From: Rhinocladiella similis
Taxonomy: Eukaryota > Ascomycota > Eurotiomycetes > Chaetothyriales > Herpotrichiellaceae
DNA: 64,000 bases
Direction: 5' to 3'
NCBI GenBank assembly: GCA_024082115.1
Contig: JAMRYE010000010.1
Location: 1,488,001 to 1,552,000, forward strand
This document shows positions 22,960 through 34,800 of this stretch, piece after piece. The translations under genes and the position numbers were made by a program. The notes below the pieces were generated by a model, which was not told the DNA's origin, ran no database searches, and saw only the letters and a list, made by a program, of their open reading frames with translations. Within the stretch, counting starts at the first letter, position 1; every line of letters starts with the position of its first letter.

Positions 22960-23435
22960 ATGGATCCTCGTACGACCAGTTCCGTCCCTGCTCCCCTGAT
23001 TTCCAATTGTGTTCTTCTGCAATTCGTCTCCTCGCTAACCAAAACCGAACAGACACCAAGGAACTGATCTATCTGGGCATTCACCCTGAACAACTGCGCC
23101 TCGAGCCCTACTACTTCCTCAAGTACAGCGTCGCAAAGACCGTCAAGGCCTACTGGGAAGCCAACAAGGTGCTCGCAAAGCGACAGTCCATCCCTCCCCC
23201 GCCCCTCCGCCGAGTCGGTAATCTTCCTCCACCGTCAGGATACAACCGTGACTTCGAGGTCGCGAACATCCTCGACTACCACTCTTTTGCCTACGAACGC
23301 CACGAGCTCTTCTCCTGCGGAAACCCAACATGCCAGCAGCATATGCGGTGCGGGATGGGGGCGATGCCAAAACGAAGAAACAAAGCATGGCAGATCTTAA
23401 GCTTAGACGGCTTCAAGAGCTCAACTCAAGGCTGA
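22960..23435 (+). CDS. Uncharacterised ORF overlapping the G-gamma start
   Basis: From 23053 to 23435 one frame stays open with strongly coding composition: most third positions are C or G, and residues include EPYYFLKYSVAKTVKAYWEA. It has no ATG of its own near the 5' end. A spliced start is plausible: ATG at 22960, donor GTACG at 22970, CTAAC branch point near 23035, and acceptor ending CGAACAG at 23052, which joins in frame. The predicted product is about 130 residues; I do not recognise it. Its last 106 bases overlap the G-gamma gene in another frame. It could be a separate small gene, a regulatory upstream ORF, or chance. Confidence 0.4.
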
Positions 23436-23678
23436 AGGAAGATCTCGAGAGGCCGCGTGTCAAGGTTGCAGAAGCATCAATGAGGTGAGTTGCCCCTAGT
23501 AGCTTCGAGTTTACTGCGCGATTGGGTTTGCTAACGTTGGAATTTCAACAGCCTTATCAATTACTGTAATCAGACCCGAGATTACATGGTGCCTTCTGTC
23601 TGGGGACATGTCGACCGAAAAGAAGATCCTTACAACCCTCAGTCTGGCGGAAGTGACGGTTGTTGTTCAGTCATGTAA
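23330..23678 (+). CDS. Heterotrimeric G-protein gamma subunit
   Basis: Two exons, 23330-23484 and 23552-23678, with a 67-nt intron; 93 residues. It has QSMADLKLRRLQELNSRLKE (the helix that pairs with G-beta), then SLINYCNQTRDYMVPSVWG. It ends CCSVM: C90-SVM is a CAAX prenylation box and C89 a likely palmitoylation site, so the protein should sit on the plasma membrane. This matches fungal GNG-1/GpgA in order and length. These act with G-beta in pheromone, nutrient and development signalling. The ATG used gives the usual short N-terminus before KKQSMADLK. Confidence 0.93.
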
Positions 23679-25580
23679 TAGAGCGTAATGGAGTTTTATT
23701 GAGCGACAAGAAAAGACCAAGAAAGATGAATCGATCATGTTGACGGATAGGAAGTGTGATTCGAAAAAAAGCATACGGCGCATATGGCGTTTGTTGGACC
23801 TTTCGACAGCGACAATTCTTTCATGCCAGAGAGCAACCAATGTTGCTATGCTTTTCAGCTCGGCCTAATATTCAGGCTTTTGTCATTCCTGTTCATAACA
23901 TTCTATGAAGAGACCCTCAGTAGGGCTAGGGACCATACGTAGTTCAAAATAAAGAAAAGAAAACAGAGTCACAGTCTCGCTACTGGGTTAATCGTTTGCA
24001 CTTGTTGTGATTTTTGACTTGATTCAGCCATTGAACGTCTTAATATATAGATACTGATCTTGTTCCAGACCATTGACATTGATGTGACCACCGCCCACAC
24101 ACACGGCAGGTGAATCAAGAAGAGGGAGCTGAAACTCCATTCACTCCCTCGGCGATCGCACAGAGCATACAAGTCACGAGGGCCATGGAGTACCAGGCCA
24201 GTTTTGGACCGAGGATCGAATTGGGGGTTTCGAAGTGAGATACTTGTGTTCTGTTCGCTCATATCTTTGAAGGGGCACTCTGGCCAGATTGAAGGCTGAA
24301 AGGGTCCACTGAATGTAATCCTCGTGAGGTTGCTGCTGCCCATATGAATCTCTATCTTCTTCAATCTGGAAAGCATTTCGCTTAGGAGAACCCCACAATT
24401 GTGACGCTATCATCAGACTGCGTCTGTGCAAGTCATCAAGTCCGAGTGTTGATCGAGTCGAGGCCATACCGGAGAGGCTCCTTACGAGACATATAGCCAC
24501 GAGAATTTGGGGGAGCGGTCGTGGGCATGGTACCCTGTTGATTGAGCCACGGATCAATTCTTCTCGTGTGTTGCACCTTCGCCCTTCACTCGGGTGGCTT
24601 CAACAAGTTCTCCAGTTCGACCATGTAAACATGGAATGACACCTGTCAGTAGTACAGGCTCGGAACGCCGGATTGAGTGCAAAGCTCCTGGCGAAATACG
24701 AGGATAACGACGTAAGTCTGCAAGGCAATAGACCGTAAGTAGCATCGAAGTCTAAATAACCGAGAGAGTCCGTATGAATGGTAACATGGGCATACAGTGT
24801 GAGGGCCAGACCAGACTTGTACTTATGAGTTCATCGATACGGAAGTGGTAGAGTACTATACCTTGGTCCTTTGGTGAGCATTTTGGTGGTGCTGGTCATG
24901 ACTGAAAAGAAAAGAAGCGACAATATTGGAACTATCAACATGTGCCAGCAATACATCGAGATACAGACCGTCTTGTTGAACTCGAAGCCGACATCTGGCG
25001 GAAATGAGTCCAGATACACACCGTGGTCTTCATGTCTGCCAGAGACTTGTCGCTTCAACGGTTCATGCTCTTGCTCTGTCAATAGTGTCCAGTGCGGCGC
25101 TGATTGAATGCTTGGCCGTCAGCCATTTTCTCTCCCAACGTGCGCTGAGGACAAGTCGACTGTCTGTGCACACCCGTGAACACGAGAAGCAACTACTTAT
25201 ACATTGGATGTTTTTGCTCGTGTTCGTCTTCACTGAGCGATGACTCTCCAGAGCTCAATTCTCCTTCCTCACGAGGTTAAAGTCACCCGGCTAGAATTCC
25301 AGGTCGTTACGGATTCAGATCCTATACCTCCTATTTGGGCAGGGCATTGGGTATATTGCCAAGTCGCTGGCGAGGCTCACTAGACACGACGACCTGACCA
25401 CCAATCCCACGCGAAAAACGTATAAGAATGCTTTGCTAACCTGCGAGAGAGGTGAGAGACTTTCCGTCTCCAGCATCCCAATCACTTCCCAGGTTTCTTG
25501 AGCAATTCCGAGTCCAGATATTTCGGATCCCATCCTCCCTCGTTCTTGAGTTTCCACGAGCTTTCGATCAAGCCACAGCC
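23679..25580. other. 1.9-kb region without a supported gene
   Basis: Several minus-strand frames exist (23969-24376, 24174-24557, 24831-25082). The last contains a hydrophobic stretch (MLIVPILSLLFFSV) that could be a membrane segment. None has a proper start or recognisable family text, and I could not splice them into one model. A degraded or lineage-specific gene is possible. Confidence 0.3.
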
Positions 25581-26090
25581 ATGAAGCTATTCTCAGTCCT
25601 CCTTGTTGCAGGCACCGCGACGACGGTGTCAGCTTACTGCTGCTCAAGCCCTGCACGCTGCGCCGACGGGAGCGAAAGCTCCATATGGGAATGCTGTGCA
25701 TATGGTAGCTGCAACATCTTCTGCTGCAACTGCGACGGAGGGTGTATCACGGCGTCTACCAAGAGGTCCTGGACCGACTGGGGCCATGGCCGTCCACCAT
25801 TCCCTGGTGCCTTTGATGCTGAAGAGGTGTGCGGACTCACAGTCACCGACGAACAGTGTGTCATCGACAAACTCGACGCCTTGGACGGTAACCTTGACGG
25901 AAAGGTTTCTCTGGCCGAAATTCTTGCGAACCCCGACGTTGTCCGACCAGGAGTAACCAAGATGGATATGGACGCCTCGGATGTCAAAGTAAAGTTGACT
26001 GAGCTCTTCAACATCTACGATACCAACAAGGATGGTTACTTGGATCTTGACGAGGCAAGTGCCCGTCAGATTGTTAAGATCTCAACTTGA
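25581..26090 (+). CDS. Small secreted cysteine-rich protein with two EF-hands
   Basis: 169 residues from the ATG at 25581, chosen because it begins a clear signal peptide (MKLFSVLLVAGTATTVSA). The mature N-terminus has ten cysteines in about 37 residues, including four CC or near-CC clusters; two more follow at 84 and 93. Two canonical calcium loops are seen: DGNLDGKVSLAE (102-113) and DTNKDGYLDLDE (147-158), with acidic residues at positions 1, 5 and 12 and Gly at 6. It is probably extracellular and calcium-binding. An effector-like or cell-wall role is speculation. No intron. Confidence 0.8.
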   Translation: MKLFSVLLVAGTATTVSAYCCSSPARCADGSESSIWECCAYGSCNIFCCNCDGGCITASTKRSWTDWGHGRPPFPGAFDAEEVCGLTVTDEQCVIDKLDALDGNLDGKVSLAEILANPDVVRPGVTKMDMDASDVKVKLTELFNIYDTNKDGYLDLDEASARQIVKIST

Positions 26091-26690
26091 AAGGCCAAAG
26101 ATGGAAACGAATGTAGACATCCTATGTTGAGAGGCCCACCGGAGAACGCGATCGATGGAGTCGTAGATGAGCGCGGAGGTGTTTACAGCTCGCAGTACGT
26201 CAACTGAGCATACTCCGTATTATCTTCTAATTCAAACCCATATCAACGTAGTTGTTTGGCTTCCGTAATCGTAGGCGAAGATGTCATGAGTATTGCTCGA
26301 CTATGTTGGTGAGGAGATTATATAAAGGTGCTGGGAGACGGAGGTAGATTTCCGAGAAAAGTTATGATAGTGTACGCTAAGGCAAGTTGGTGGCCAGAGC
26401 TCAGCCATAGCATAGTCCGAGATGACATGGTTGTAAATATCTCAGTTCCCAAACAGCAAGCCACATCAAAGCTTTCTTCATCGAATGCATTTTTTGAGCA
26501 ATAGGCATACCAGCTTTGTCTTCTGCCGACGTGGAAACACCCTGCGCCTCCGGCTCAAGTCAACCATTGCGTTGCGACGCTGACCTAGGTCTCCTGAACA
26601 ACGACATCTCTCTCCCACGGTGCGCGGTACCGAGCAGTGGTATTCCGGCTTCACGTCCATATCAAACGAGGTGTCACGATACAAAACGAA
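26091..26690. other. Spacer between the EF-hand and Rdx-family genes
   Basis: 600 bases, both neighbours on the plus strand. No supported gene. Confidence 0.4.
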
Positions 26691-26857
26691 ATGGCTACAC
26701 AAACACAAGCAGGAGGCTCGACGTCAACGACTCAACAAGCCATGACAACTGTCCAGATTCCAAGGATAGCAATCAAGTTCTGTACACAATGTAAATGGAA
26801 TCTAAGAGCTGCTTACGTGAGTGATCCTGCGCGCCCCCCCTTTTCCTATCCCATATA

Positions 26858-26956
<99 letters not shown>

Positions 26957-27689
26957 GGCATTTCCCAAACTATCGAGGCCTGATGGAAGTGGGAGTGGGA
27001 GTAGGCTAGTAGGTCGCCTACTCGTGTGGTATGAATGCACGAATGCATGCAGTCAATTGTGCATGACATACCCATACGACAAGGGAGTATGTTTCTTGAG
27101 CCCTTCTACGGGGTCGTGTACGTACTCATCGAGTGTCCGAACCTGGGAGGAATATCTGCTGCAATCACGACATCCCAAATATGGGAAAGGTACATGCGCT
27201 GACTTGGGCACACAGTACGCCCAAGAACTTCTCCAGACGTTCGGCACAAGTATAGGAGAAATCGCACTTGTTCCAGCGACAGGGGGGATCTTCACAGTGA
27301 CAATGACCCATGCTATTGCTGCAACTTCAACAGACTCGAGCGGTTTCCAGGCTCAAGGCTCGGATTCTCCTGCGCAAACAATAGCGACACCAGTGACGGT
27401 GGCGGCAACGGACACAGTACTCTGGGACCGCAAAATGGATGGCGGATTCCCAGAGACCAAAGAACTCAAGAGCCGAGTCAGGAATATCATCGAGCCAGGG
27501 AGAGATCTAGGGCATATCGATAGGAGTTTGAAGAAGGGAAAGACGTCACAGCAAGAAAGCCAGGCCGAGGAGATGGTGAAGAGTGGCAGTGCAAACGGCG
27601 TGAGTCAGGAGATTGGTGGTGGTGGTGGTGGTCACGGTGATGAAGAAGGAAAGGAGAAGTCCAAGACAGAGTGTGAGGATTGTAAGTGA
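26691..27689 (+). CDS. Rdx/selenoprotein-W-like protein
   Basis: Two exons, 26691-26816 and 27216-27689, with an unusually long 399-nt intron; 199 residues. The thioredoxin-like Rdx fold starts IPRIAIKFCTQCKWNLRAAY. C31-x2-C34 replaces the Cys-x2-Sec of animal SelW, so no selenocysteine is needed. It continues AQELLQTFGTSIGEIALVPATGGIF and WDRKMDGGFPETKELKSRVR. The C-terminal tail is Gly- and Lys-rich and low in complexity. Family members are small redox proteins of poorly known role. The intron is open in the same frame and carries the CT/GT microsatellite, so reading through it would give a false 350-residue protein. Confidence 0.88.
26858..26951. repeat. (CT)n(GT)n compound microsatellite in an intron
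   Basis: About twelve CT units run directly into about 35 GT units, ending at TATATG. It lies wholly inside the single intron of the Rdx-family gene, roughly 40 bases after the donor. Purine/pyrimidine-alternating GT runs can form Z-DNA and vary in length. Confidence 0.95.
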
Positions 27690-28621
27690 GCACTGTACTT
27701 GTGACGTTTATGCTGCGTGCAATATCGTCCCGTACTGTACCATGCCATGTCGTATCGTCGAGAAGATACCTCATACGGCTCAGCGGCGAAGTACGACCAA
27801 CAATTAACTCGAGATGGATTTTGAGATATCCCGATGGAGATGAGACCTCCGCTCAGGACTCATGTAGCCGAGCTCGTTGTGGAGAGCGCACGTCTCTCAG
27901 TGAGTATGGGGCGCTTGCAGACTTTTTGACTGTGAGAATCATCTGGGCAGAAACGAGGGTTTCGTCACGAGGTCACTAACGGTCACGCTTAGAGATATGA
28001 ATGGAAAGACGAATTGAGATGACCATGAGGTTGACATTGGAGAGGAAGCGATGCGATGCAGTGCTCGAGAACATAGGCACTCACTCTCGGGATTTTGTTA
28101 CTCGTGAATGAAAATATATTGTCTTTCTACATGAATATGCCATTCAGAGAACATACCATCTCCCAAACTATAATGCCAAACATGCATCCCTTCTTCGGAA
28201 GTACATTACACTCTAGCTCTGATAAAACCCGATAAAGCTGGGACTGGGGGAGTTGAAAGGTTGTGTGGCACTTCCCTCTCCGTCCTTCTGTCACGTTTGA
28301 GAAGCAATGGGCAGCTGCGCCGACACTGATTGTTACATTTAGGTCTTGACAATGTTGTCGAGATGATGTGAGGGTGGACTCGGACCTGAGAAGGCCCCTT
28401 TCTGACGACAATGGCTGACATTTCCAGCTGCGTGCCTCTAAGCCATGATGCAATCGTCGAAGCGGAAGCGTGCGAATCTTCCGATAGCAGGGCATCTTCT
28501 TCCTCTCCGAGCATCGCGCTGCGGTGTATGCCCCAAGGTACGGGACCATATCTGCTACCGGAGCCGTGCATATAAATCTTGAGTCAAATTGCCGGCGTGA
28601 AACACCATGCTAGACCGGCAT
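27690..28621. other. Convergent spacer, about 0.9 kb
   Basis: Lies between the Rdx-family gene (+) and an unknown gene (-). Minus-strand frames at 28127-28571 lack coding character. Nothing else seen. Confidence 0.4.
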
Positions 28622-29434
28622 TCACTTCTTCTTGAGCTTTTTCTTGACGTACTTCATGACTCGTTTATCACTCATGACGAAGCCACCGATAGCAGCTCCA
28701 AGAAAGACCTGGGACGCAGTGGCGGCGCCGGATGCAGGTGGCGGGGAAGTCGTTGGGTGACTCGACGATGTCGCATCGTCAGCTAGTTTGAAGCCAAGTT
28801 CAGGGAACGCAGTTGTTGTCGTTGCCGCCGTGTCAGATGTTGGATCACCCGGGCTCTCATCCGTTTCCTTCTGTGCCTTGGCCCTTTCTTCTGCCCGGGC
28901 CTTCCTCTTCGCGGCCACTTGCTTCTGGTGCTCATCGTCTTCCGCGATCCATTCGTCCAGAACTTCCTGATCTGGGAACATTCGCCTCTGAAACGCAATC
29001 CAGATTGGGACCAGGAGTCGATGCAGGCGTTCCTCCTCCTTCTTGTCATCCTTGCTCACCTTCTTCGTGCCACCGACCCAGGTTGCCCGGCTCCAGCCGG
29101 ACTTGAAGTCGCTGTTGATTCGACACCAAGGATGGGCAAACCGAGAAGCGACGAACTTCTGTGTGCATGTTCGATAGCCCTCTCTGGTGCCTGGTTCGAG
29201 CAATGTGATGATGACCGGTTGTTCTCGGAACGCTTTCAGGTCGCGAAAGAATTGAGCACGTGAATCTCTTTGTATCAACAGCGCATCGAAGAAGCGTGTG
29301 TAGCAAGCCGGTGATTCGTCCAAAGAAGTAACATACCGATACAGCTTGGGCTCAATGATGGGCTCTTCCTCAGCCACGACCAATTGTGCGTTTGCAGGCC
29401 TATTTGCGGACGGCATCATGGGTGACTGTGGCAT
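28622..29434 (-). CDS. Unknown protein with a C-terminal membrane tail
   Basis: Intronless 270-residue protein, not recognised. Residues 30-140 look like a folded domain (YRYVTSLDESPACYTRFFDA, FVASRFAHPWCRINSDFKSG). Residues about 150-190 form a charged helix (EDDEHQKQVAAKRKARAEER). The end has a short hydrophobic stretch (VFLGAAIGGFVM, about 243-254) followed by KRVMKYVKKKLKKK. A hydrophobic segment plus basic tail suggests a tail anchor to mitochondria or another membrane. Codon use looks genuinely coding. The start is the first ATG of the frame. Confidence 0.65.
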   Translation of the reverse strand: MPQSPMMPSANRPANAQLVVAEEEPIIEPKLYRYVTSLDESPACYTRFFDALLIQRDSRAQFFRDLKAFREQPVIITLLEPGTREGYRTCTQKFVASRFAHPWCRINSDFKSGWSRATWVGGTKKVSKDDKKEEERLHRLLVPIWIAFQRRMFPDQEVLDEWIAEDDEHQKQVAAKRKARAEERAKAQKETDESPGDPTSDTAATTTTAFPELGFKLADDATSSSHPTTSPPPASGAATASQVFLGAAIGGFVMSDKRVMKYVKKKLKKK

Positions 29435-31234
29435 AAAGCTATCGTCTGGAGACTGAAGCTTGGAAGACCAGGTGCTGCTGCACGGCCCGAGTCAGACGTT
29501 TAATCGAAGTCGACTATCGGCGAATATCTTCGGATGTTGGTGGAAGGGGTATTCGATGAGGCAATCACCGGAAAAGGAGAGATATCGCCAACTACCAGGA
29601 ACGGCAGAAAGCTGGCCTCGACATCGTGAATGCTCTGTATCGATCGAGTCAAAAGCTGAAAAGATGTTGCTTGTCTCCTCAAAGGGACGCCGAAAAGGTC
29701 CTCAACACGCTTATGCGTTTATTTTGATTGGATTGCATATCAAATTAAATAAATAGAAATTGTGGCAACGCACAAGACAGACCAAGAACTGGCTCGTATT
29801 GTAGACAGCCGACAGTGTCCATTTTGCCTTGGCTGGCCACCACCGTATGGAGTGCCCAGAGAAGGTAGGCTTCACGGGGAAATATCAAATCTTTGAAGGG
29901 GTGTACCGTAAGCTCCAACTTTGGCTCTCTTCGCCCGTCATATGAGGCCTTTGCCAGGACCTCATATCAGCTAAGTTGTTTGATTGATCTAAGTATGAGG
30001 GTGTGAAGGAATATCAACCAGGGCGCCTGTTGAGAGCCCTATGCCACTATTATATAGGCTGGCCTGTTAACAGTAAGCCTACAATAAGCAAGAGGGCCAC
30101 CTATAACAACACTAGTCCGTATTGGGATCTCACCAAACATCACTCAATTGCCAAACAGTCTTCCTCGTCTTCAAATGATGATGCGGAATACGTGTTTACC
30201 TTATCCATTACTATTTGGGCCTCGAAGAATCACGATAGCGTACATATATGCTACAGTATGTGCACAACTCCACCGCCACTCACCACTGCCACCGACATCT
30301 CATGGTGTCTTTTCGTGATACCAACGCGCAACGTCCACTAGCAAAAGGTGATGTACCCTGGCTAAGGGCTAAGTACTTGCCCATACGAACTGATGGGCAA
30401 AGCCTCATTCGAACCATCCATGCTGCTTCTAGAAACCCATACGGCTCATCGATACGGCGGGAACTCTGACGACGGAGAGCAACATTTGCCCCTATTCTCA
30501 GAAATTTCTTCGTGTCTAATGTACGCGGCATGACTCGTTGAGAAGGTAATGTACTCATGCCAGATATCGTTCACCCTAGTTCACATTGTATTGATCTGCG
30601 GTACATCGATACCGAGGACATGGCCGGCCGCCTGGGAACAGAGCTTCGAACGGGGGTTTGGAGAGTCCAGTGTCCAGACCAGAGGGTTCGGGTTTTACTC
30701 GACATGCCAAAGGGCCCTAGAGTTGAGATTTTTCTCTTCTCGATATCAAGGCATGGTCGGCCGTATTACGATCTTTGTCGGCCACTATTCGACATTGTGC
30801 TGCAGCTTCAGAATTACATGTAGGCAAGGAGCTACTCGTCTTGTGATGACAGGTGATACAGACCTATCATGGCTGACTACACTGATAACACCAACGCAGC
30901 TACTAATCTATACACGGGCAAATGCAATATTCAGCTAAGCTTGTGTTTCTAAAGTGGTCACAATCACAAAATATGAACATTCCGGCTCTGGATTGGTCGT
31001 GAGTGCATGTTTGGTAAGTCTCCCTTGCAAAAAGGGGCCTGACAGACTGTATTTGCTGGTTTCAGCAGGTGGTGTATTTTGTCAAGAGCTCAACATCCAT
31101 CTTGTATCCCAGAAGAACCATTGTCACCTAAATACGGCGAACTGGTGGTTTTTCTGTTTCTGTTTCTGTTTCCTCAAAAGAGCTGTTTCTTCACTGCGTT
31201 TTGGGTCATAGTTCCGTCTCAACCAAGTTACACA
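29435..31234. other. Gene-poor region, 1.8 kb
   Basis: No frame with coding character. A (TTTCTG)n-like short run lies near 31148-31172. Confidence 0.4.
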
Positions 31235-31854
31235 ATGGCCGGTCTTTTCAGACCAGTCGGTGACCTCGTCAAAGACATTTTTGTCGGTGGTGAAGGTGGC
31301 GGTGGCGGAGATATGCACGATCAACGAGGAATACGACTATGGCCATGGCTACGGTGGCCACGGGTACGAGCACAAAGGCTGCGGGATGCATGGTCACGAG
31401 CAAGGAGGCCATCAGGGTTACAGTATGCGCGAAATGCCCGGACACCATGACCACGAACCGTATCCCTACCACGGCAGTGTTGAAGGCCAAGGCCACAGCC
31501 ACGGCTATGAGCAGAACCATGGGGGCGAACAATATCACGATGCGATGGGCGACCTTGAAGCGGACCCTCAAGATCCGCAAGAGGTGATGGGCGGAGGATT
31601 CGAGGGGGCCGAAGGATGTGATGGTCGTGATGGTGATGGTGGCCAGTGGCCACGGTGAGAACGAAGAAGACCATTATGTCGACAAAGACGGCGATGAAGG
31701 CGAAGATTATGAAGATTATGAAGATTATGAAGAAGGTGGTCATGGCGGGAATACGATGAGTCTGGGTCTGGATGTGGGTGGCCAGAGCCACGATGCGGTA
31801 TGTCCAGGTCAACAACAAGCTCAGTACGAGGCTCAGACTACGGGTATTTGTTAG
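31235..31854 (+). pseudogene. Gly/His-rich ORF broken by two apparent frameshifts
   Basis: Three successive frames read as one Gly/His/Asp/Glu-rich product. The first starts MAGLFRPVGDLVKDIFVGG at 31235. The second carries DYGHGYGGHGYEHKGCGMHG and HHDHEPYPYHG (about 31319-31655). The third carries EEDHYVDKDGDEGEDYEDYE and ends at 31854. Shifts occur near 31315-31320 and 31640-31660, each consistent with one extra base. No intron of credible length bridges them. It may be a decaying gene, an assembly error, or a gene I have mis-modelled. Family unknown. Confidence 0.4.
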
Positions 31855-34800
31855 AATGCTCTTTGGTGCCTACGTTCATCTGATAGATGTGTGCACACAC
31901 AAACCGCCTTTTCTCGTGTCCTGTAGATGAAATGAAAATAGTATTGTCGTTTTGCCCTTTACCTCTACTCTTCTACCGTGTACATCGACAATCCCTTACA
32001 TGTCAGTTGCACCTAACAAAAACCTGGGGCTCCATGTGAACCCCCTGTTGAGGACTGTTTCCGCCATGGCCACGGCTCACACACAGAATGTACACGTACA
32101 CATAAACGTACACGTACATGTACGCGTTACAATGCACAATAATCCCTTACCTAGGCAGGCAGGTATCATGCGAAGCTCACAAGCCAAGGATACAAGACAG
32201 GCTTGAACTGTGTCTTGTGTATAGTTGGCGTTGATACTGATGTGGAAGACGTCTCTGATCACCATTGATCTTCTCAACCTCGAGGCTCTAAGCTTCTTGG
32301 CCACGATAGGCGGACTCATAAGAGTACTGTGCCCGAATGAGTTTACGTATCGCCAAGGCCATTTTTTTGCAGTACAGTACATCTCTTCCTTTTAAGAGCA
32401 TACTGTTAACGAGTACTCGTAAGGGGTGTTTTCAGGGGGGACAAAAGGCTGCGGGTGAGTCGGTACCCACGTACGAGTAAGTAAGCTCTTTCTTGGCGGG
32501 CTGAGCTTACCCTCTCGCCTTGGCCAGGATTCACAAGCCTTGCTCTTCGGGGTTCTCATATTGAGTAAAAGACCTGCCTACCTGAGAGACACAGTCGAAG
32601 CTCTACTTGCAATAGATACCTCGACACCTCCGCGAAACCTCAAGTCGTAGATTAATGTGCTGTATCAATCAATAATGACCTGTAGTTGGCTCCATGGCTT
32701 GCGTTCCACATCACGTTGGTCGAGTAAACTTACCCACTGTACTCCGTAGGTAGAGTAGAATTAAGCTCATCTAGTGTTCGCTTGAGACAACAGATCGGCA
32801 GCTCCTGAATCTGATACAAATTGACGTTGGGGTGGCCCTTAAGCGAGAGTGATGCCCGACTTTGCCTGGGAACAATTCATCCTCAGTGGTCACGTTCATG
32901 CAATCCACTACCAAAAAGTAAGATGGTCGAGACGTGTATGACCTTCCCCCTTTGGTATTTGTGGGAAGAAAATGCGGTGAGCATCAACTCATCATGTGAG
33001 GGACGGGCTGGGATGAAGGCGGAGATTGCTTCGTATGCTGAAGTATGTATAATGCTCCTCGCATGGTACGTAGGTTGCGTTCGGCTTGCTGCTGATCTCT
33101 GAAACAGAACTAGGGTTGACAGAACGCGGTGAAGAACCGTATTCGTAAAACAAGCACAAAGACTATTGTGCGACTCTGTGCAAATGAAGCGAGGTGCGCA
33201 GACGTTGGTTGCATCGTCGTAGTAGACCACCGTACAGTACAGCACGAGTGCAGCTTCCTTAGGCGGTTAAACACACGAGGAAAAAACCCTTGCTGCGTCA
33301 AGTATGCTTTGGCCTTTTGGTTGGCTTGTACGTGCGTGTTGGTCGACGTATTTTGCAGGATCCTCTGAATTAGGCAAGCCTTGATCCTAATGCGGTGCCT
33401 CCTCAGAAGGGGTTTGCACACTCCTTACATGCGACGGCAATTGGTTGGAAACGACATCCCTCGAAATGCGACCTCGCTTGACCCATCATCAGGTCGAAGG
33501 CGATCCTCGTGGTGTTTGCATTTGCAATGTGATGACCCTTGGAAATGACACTGGCACCGGAAGATTTCGCAAGAAGAGGAAAAGGTGCTGCATGCCGCTA
33601 TCCAAGCGTGGGGGGAAGTGCTTGAGCCAGCAGTGCATTAGCTCATGTCGCCTGTGATTCGTCCTGGGAAAAATGCCTCATAGTAAACTGTCGACTTGCC
33701 GAGGGAATGGTCCACCTCGTCGACTCCAACAGCAACTTGTTTGCCTCTTCACACCCAATTACGCTGCTTCTCGATGCTCTCAAAACCCATCAAAACCCAC
33801 CGATCCGTGGCCGTCCAGATGAGATATTGTACTGTAGACTGCTGCTAACTTTTTCGGCAAGCAAGACACAGGTCGTCGAAGGTGGGTGCAGCTGCTAATT
33901 GCATTGCCTCCTTACAATAGTGGAATAGACCAGCGTTGCATGCACCCAGGTGCTAATCGACAAGTACTCGCATCTGAGGATGAAGTGCTCCAACAAGTGA
34001 CCTTGAACCTGTTCGCAGGAGACCCTTTCCCACGCGTTTGGTACTGGTTTCGAGCATGTCACTTGTCAGCTCGTGGGCTGTCCGAGCGTCTGGTCACACC
34101 ACAGACCGTGTTCTCGAATCATTACGCATCCATTCTAGAATCTAGAGGTCTGAGCACTGTTCTGACCGTTTGTTGACCGCCTGTCGTTGCGCCGTGATCT
34201 TTGTGTTTAATGAGTGCTAGCTTAGCAGCAAAGAGTAAAGTTGACGACTTCGAAACACGGGCCGCTGTGGATTCTTGCCATGTTGTGGGGAGCTCTGTGT
34301 GAAACTGTCCTCCGGTCACACCTTCTGATCGCGTTTGGCAATGCGAGTAGCGTGTACACGACGGATGGTGGGCTCGCCAAAGCTGGATGAGCCTGCATGC
34401 ATAGGTATGCACGGTGTGAAGGGTCAGGTGCAGCAAGAATCGAGGGTTGGAGATTGCGTTGGTCACATTTTGGGTTATGATTGCACATTCCAAGTCATCT
34501 GCATCTCGTATGCCGCAGGTGTGTTCGCACTGCACGGCCCGCCCGTCAGGAAACGAGGAGGTGGGTAAGATTGTGAGCCGGTCAGATCAACAGGTCATGC
34601 AGGATCGCCAAAGTGTGCCTGAGCCCAGAGTGAGCTGAAAATAATTGATCTGCGAGTGTGTGTATGCGCATACAAGTATGTGTTTGTGTGGGAGCAGGAC
34701 ATGGACGTATACACGAGTGACAGGATTGGTAGCGGGGCGGTTGACGTCATCTCACTTCTGTGTGTACATTGTACTGTACAGTAGGTCGAGATCCCAGCTT

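Noticed and set aside
23969..25082. Minus-strand frames as a possible multi-exon membrane protein
   Set aside because: No ATG start, no consistent splice chain and no conserved motif could be assembled.
26637..27689. Continuous 350-codon reading of the Rdx-family gene
   Set aside because: The middle is a translated microsatellite intron; splicing 26816 to 27216 restores the conserved RAAY-YAQELL junction.
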